The position numbers and the translations under genes are program-made. This document shows positions 34,153 to 36,548 of a stretch of 36,548 bases of DNA, piece by piece. Below the pieces are notes generated by a model. It had not been told where the DNA came from. It worked only from the letters and a program-made list of their open reading frames with translations, and searched no databases. The stretch is from Olavius sp. associated proteobacterium Delta 1. GTDB taxonomy: Bacteria > Desulfobacterota > Desulfobacteria > Desulfobacterales > JAFDCJ01. The stretch spans positions 1 through 36,548 of the forward strand of contig CACVKW010000506.1 in assembly GCA_902749685.1 (NCBI GenBank), in the 5' to 3' direction. The number at the start of each line of letters is the position of its first letter. Position 1 is the stretch's first letter.

Positions 34153-35109
34153 CTAGGGCTTAATTGCGCCGCTTTTAATCTGTTCCAGCAAGGCAGCAGC
34201 TTCACTGCGAACCGATTCCGGCACTGAAGGATGGTAAGTTCCGATATTCAAAACTTTGGGGTAATTCAGGTCCCACAAGTAGTCTTTGCCTTCAATCATT
34301 TTGCCGTTCTTGACGATCGCAAACAGCTCGACCATTGCTTGGCTCCAGTTGACAATTGCGGAGTTCAGGATAATATCGGGCCAGTCACTGTAAGCATCAT
34401 AGTACATGCCGATGGCATAGGCACCTTTTTCCTTGGCAGCCTGCAGGCTGCCGATGGTGGCATTGTCCATGGTGGGGAAAACGACGTCAGCTCCCTGGCT
34501 AATCTGGTTGAGGGCGGCTTCCTTTCCTTTGGCAATATCATCCCAATCATTGGTCCAGGCAACGTACGTTTTAGCGTCTGAACGCGCTCTTTTGAAACCA
34601 GCGGCAAAGGTGTCGCCCATCTCGACGTATTTTTTAATCTTCTGAGCGCAGATGTAGCCTGCCTTGCCGGTTTTGCTCATCTTGCCGGCAATGTATCCCA
34701 CGACCAGGCCGACCTGTTTCAAATCGATCCCCACTGTCGCTATATTTTCCGATGAATTTATACCATTGTTGACTACAAACATGACATCCGGATATTTGCG
34801 GGCGACGCGGGCCGCTGCTTCCTGGAATTCCCCGCCGTGTCCGATGACGTAATTGTAGCCTCTGCGGGCATAGTCGGCCATGGCCTCGGCCTGGTCGGGT
34901 TGCGGGACCTTCTCGCTGTAGGCCACCTCGAACCCGAGTTCGTTTTTAACCCGCATCAAACCTTCAAATCCAGCCTGGTTCCATGATTTATCGGAAATAT
35001 TGCCGGGTAGTACCATGGCAACTTTGACATTTTCAGCAAGAGCCTGGCCTGTCATCGTCAAAGCGCAAGCGATAACAACGATCAACAAACTAATTTTTGT
35101 GATTCTCAT
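34153..35109 (-). CDS. BMP-family ABC transporter binding protein (Med/BmpA type)
   Basis: Periplasmic binding protein of 318 residues with a signal peptide ending GQALA (25). VAMVLPGNISDKSWNQAGFEGL near 30-51 is the BMP family opening. GHGGEFQEAAARVARKYPDVMFVVNN and KEAALNQISQGADVVFPTMDNATIG follow. Relatives bind purine nucleosides or autoinducer-2-like sugars. It has no lipobox, unlike many BMP proteins of Gram-positives. AAGGAGG precedes the ATG. The order amidinotransferase, binding protein, ATPase, two permeases, two hydrolases suggests one unit. Confidence 0.92.
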   Translation of the reverse strand: MRITKISLLIVVIACALTMTGQALAENVKVAMVLPGNISDKSWNQAGFEGLMRVKNELGFEVAYSEKVPQPDQAEAMADYARRGYNYVIGHGGEFQEAAARVARKYPDVMFVVNNGINSSENIATVGIDLKQVGLVVGYIAGKMSKTGKAGYICAQKIKKYVEMGDTFAAGFKRARSDAKTYVAWTNDWDDIAKGKEAALNQISQGADVVFPTMDNATIGSLQAAKEKGAYAIGMYYDAYSDWPDIILNSAIVNWSQAMVELFAIVKNGKMIEGKDYLWDLNYPKVLNIGTYHPSVPESVRSEAAALLEQIKSGAIKP

Positions 35110-35243
35110 TTGAGCCTCCTTAATCGTAAAGGGTTAAATTTAATCCGGGTGAGCTGGAATCTAAATACTGAATTTATCGCAGTTGGCCTGCGACGAACTC
35201 AGCCGGGCCGAAAACCGCTCCAACAATCTATTTCATGCCTTTT

Positions 35244-35278
35244 TTCCGACTTCCGCATTCCGATTTCCCACTTCCGAA
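35244..35278. repeat. Heptamer array of TTCCGAN type
   Basis: TTCCGAC, TTCCGCA, TTCCGAT, TTCCCAC and TTCCGAA, with a sixth partial unit CTCTGTT, reach the stop codon of the second amidinotransferase gene (read leftward at 35288-35286). Confidence 0.75.
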
Positions 35279-35285
35279 CTCTGTT

Positions 35286-36416
35286 CTAGAATCCCTCCAC
35301 CTGTTTCGGGAAATAATCCTCGCAATTGCCTTCGCGATATACGTCGGTTGTGGCACAGTGCAACGCGCCGCCAAACGGATAAGCGTCTCTAAACGGCACC
35401 GGGACAATTTCAAAGCCAAGCTTGTCCAGCTGTTCCTGTTGATGAACTTCGCTGGCTTCGACACAAATGGTTTTCGGATCCAGCACAAGTACGTTCATTG
35501 AGAGCCAGACACTGGAATAGCACAAGGGCGGCGGATTCTCGTGGGCCGGCTGGGCGGCTTCGACGATCTCCCAGCCGTTGATTTCAAACAGCTTGCGGTG
35601 CTCCGGCCGGACATTGCGGTTCGGGTTGTTCAGAAGCAAACCGGGGCGCAGTGGCACAAACGTGCAGTCGATATGAATCGGGTAAGGATCCCCCGGAAAA
35701 TTCATGGCATGGATCCGCAGGTCCGGAAAATGTCGCCGCAGCCAGTCAATGCCGGCCAGGTTGGCGGTAAACCCGTGCTGCACAACAATGTCCTTGCCCA
35801 TTCGCGCCAATTCGGCCGCATCAAAAAGCGGCTCGACCTCGGTGGTCACAAAATCCCTGGCTGCCGTAAGTTTCAGGCGGTCTTCAATCGTCATTACCCT
35901 GCTAAGATACCCCTCTTTATAGGACGCGTCCGTTAAACGCGGTTTGGGCGCCGACTCCCATCTCATATTGGGATCTTCTTTGAAGTACTGCTCGAGCAGG
36001 GGGCGATAGCACAGATATTCAAACCAGCGGCAGCGGTAAGACATAGTGGCCTCAAGCATTTCATTGCCAACCGTGGCAATTACATCCCTGGGCGGCATAC
36101 AGCCGAATAGAGACTCGGTTTCGAAATCCGGCGTCTTGGCCTGTTGGCTGAAATCAAGCGGAGTTGGCCGATCCACCCGAACACCTTTTTTTCTGAGGAT
36201 ATCTGCAAAATTGTCAAGTTGAATGTTGGCTCTATCCACAGTATCCTGAGGTCTCGGACCCCATTTGCCTTTCATGTCGCTGTCAAGCGGGACTTTGCAT
36301 TCCACCGCCGGTTCCGGCGGCGGAATCATACAACCGTCGGCAACCCCGACGATGACATGCTTCAGCGGATCCCATTCGTTCCACGAATTCACAATTGTTT
36401 TTCCCTCTTCCGCCAT
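35286..36416 (-). CDS. GATM-like L-arginine:amine amidinotransferase, paralogue 2
   Basis: Amidinotransferase of 376 residues, close to the one at 1908-3044 along its whole length (TIVNSWNEWDPLKHVIVGVADG; FDAAELARMGKDIVVQ; HIDCTFVPLRPGL; GGALHCATTDVYREG). The catalytic Cys is near 354. Both proteins share the tail DYFP.QVEGF. It heads the BMP transporter set, whereas the other heads the TRAP set, so the two may supply different acceptors. The ATG has AGGAGG upstream. A possible 19-codon reading frame precedes it. The acceptor substrate is unknown. Confidence 0.88.
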   Translation of the reverse strand: MAEEGKTIVNSWNEWDPLKHVIVGVADGCMIPPPEPAVECKVPLDSDMKGKWGPRPQDTVDRANIQLDNFADILRKKGVRVDRPTPLDFSQQAKTPDFETESLFGCMPPRDVIATVGNEMLEATMSYRCRWFEYLCYRPLLEQYFKEDPNMRWESAPKPRLTDASYKEGYLSRVMTIEDRLKLTAARDFVTTEVEPLFDAAELARMGKDIVVQHGFTANLAGIDWLRRHFPDLRIHAMNFPGDPYPIHIDCTFVPLRPGLLLNNPNRNVRPEHRKLFEINGWEIVEAAQPAHENPPPLCYSSVWLSMNVLVLDPKTICVEASEVHQQEQLDKLGFEIVPVPFRDAYPFGGALHCATTDVYREGNCEDYFPKQVEGF

Positions 36417-36452
36417 AACTAACCTCCTTGTTTTGTTAACTTATACCTGAAG

Positions 36453-36512
36453 TCACTCTTGTCCAAAAACGGGTTTAGAATGAGTCATAAAGTGAGTAAT
36501 AATACGAGTCAT
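36453..36512 (-). CDS. Possible 19-codon leader ORF
   Basis: An ATG at 36512 has a perfect AAGGAGGA nine bases upstream and encodes MTRIITHFMTHSKPVFGQE before a TGA. It ends 36 bases before the second amidinotransferase gene. The strong ribosome site is the reason to list it. It may be a leader peptide, or the broken start of an older gene. Within it GAGTCAT/GAGTAAT occurs three times at 11-12 base spacing (36482, 36494, 36505), which could instead be a binding site. Confidence 0.35.
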   Translation of the reverse strand: MTRIITHFMTHSKPVFGQE

Positions 36513-36548
36513 TGAAAAAAATCCTCCTTATATGTAGGGTGGTTGTTA

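Noticed and set aside
174..35285. Arrays of short repeats as CRISPR
   Set aside because: Units are 7 bp, contiguous and without spacers, and there are no cas genes.
1..36548. Prophage, integron or insertion sequence
   Set aside because: No transposase, integrase, recombinase or structural phage gene is visible in any frame.

Overview
The window looks like an accessory, catabolism-and-transport region of a Gram-negative bacterium. It has lipoprotein, OmpA-like and periplasmic binding-protein genes, TRAP and SSS carriers, and no rRNA, tRNA, CRISPR, transposase or phage gene that I can see. The gene mix and the many low-complexity intergenic repeats remind me of sulfate-reducing Desulfobacterota, but that is an impression, not a proof.

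Layout. (1) Bases 1-10284 read almost entirely leftward: the 3' tail of a rightward gene (1-78), a TRAP DctQ-DctP pair, an arginine amidinotransferase (GATM-like), two short-chain dehydrogenases (SDR), a sodium:solute symporter, a glycerate 2-kinase, an enolase paralogue with two altered active-site histidines, and an IclR regulator. (2) 10776-13440 reads rightward and is a NitT/TauT-type ABC transporter (binding protein, permease, ATPase), divergent from the IclR gene and separated from it by twin 15-bp operator-like sites and a good promoter. (3) 13773-16658 reads leftward: an SDR paralogous to the one at 3196, a short SDR lacking the usual catalytic lysine, a CE4/NodB-type deacetylase, and the C-terminal scrap of a DMT/EamA exporter. 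(4) 17182-27722 reads rightward and is the most unusual part: two binding-protein/OmpA fusions, a vWA lipoprotein, a membrane coiled-coil protein, a TelA-family protein, and an ABC transporter whose binding protein resembles the family next to urea (guanidine) carboxylases. A radical-SAM protein with a CX4CX2C cluster motif follows. (5) 27768-36512 reads leftward: remnants of a DMT exporter N-terminus and of an ornithine cyclodeaminase, two metallo-beta-lactamase-fold hydrolases (one with an in-frame amber codon followed by coding-looking sequence), a BMP-type nucleoside-like ABC transporter, and a second GATM-like amidinotransferase.

How it may work together. Two amidinotransferases (arginine + amine -> guanidino compound + ornithine) each head a leftward gene set with a transporter. 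A binding protein of the urea/guanidine-carboxylase-associated type lies between them, as does the remnant of an ornithine-consuming enzyme. A guanidino-compound theme is therefore plausible but unproven. The SDR, SSS, glycerate kinase and enolase-like genes look like a pathway that oxidises a small polar substrate to a phosphoglycerate-like intermediate.

Architecture. Tandem 7-bp repeats of changing sequence sit at, or within a few bases of, the stop codons of many leftward genes. A composite repeat (an A-rich run, then GAGCGAAGCGA, then heptamers) occurs four times. Neither appears in block 4, which is also flanked by two pieces of a DMT gene. Block 4 may therefore be an insertion of about 11 kb.
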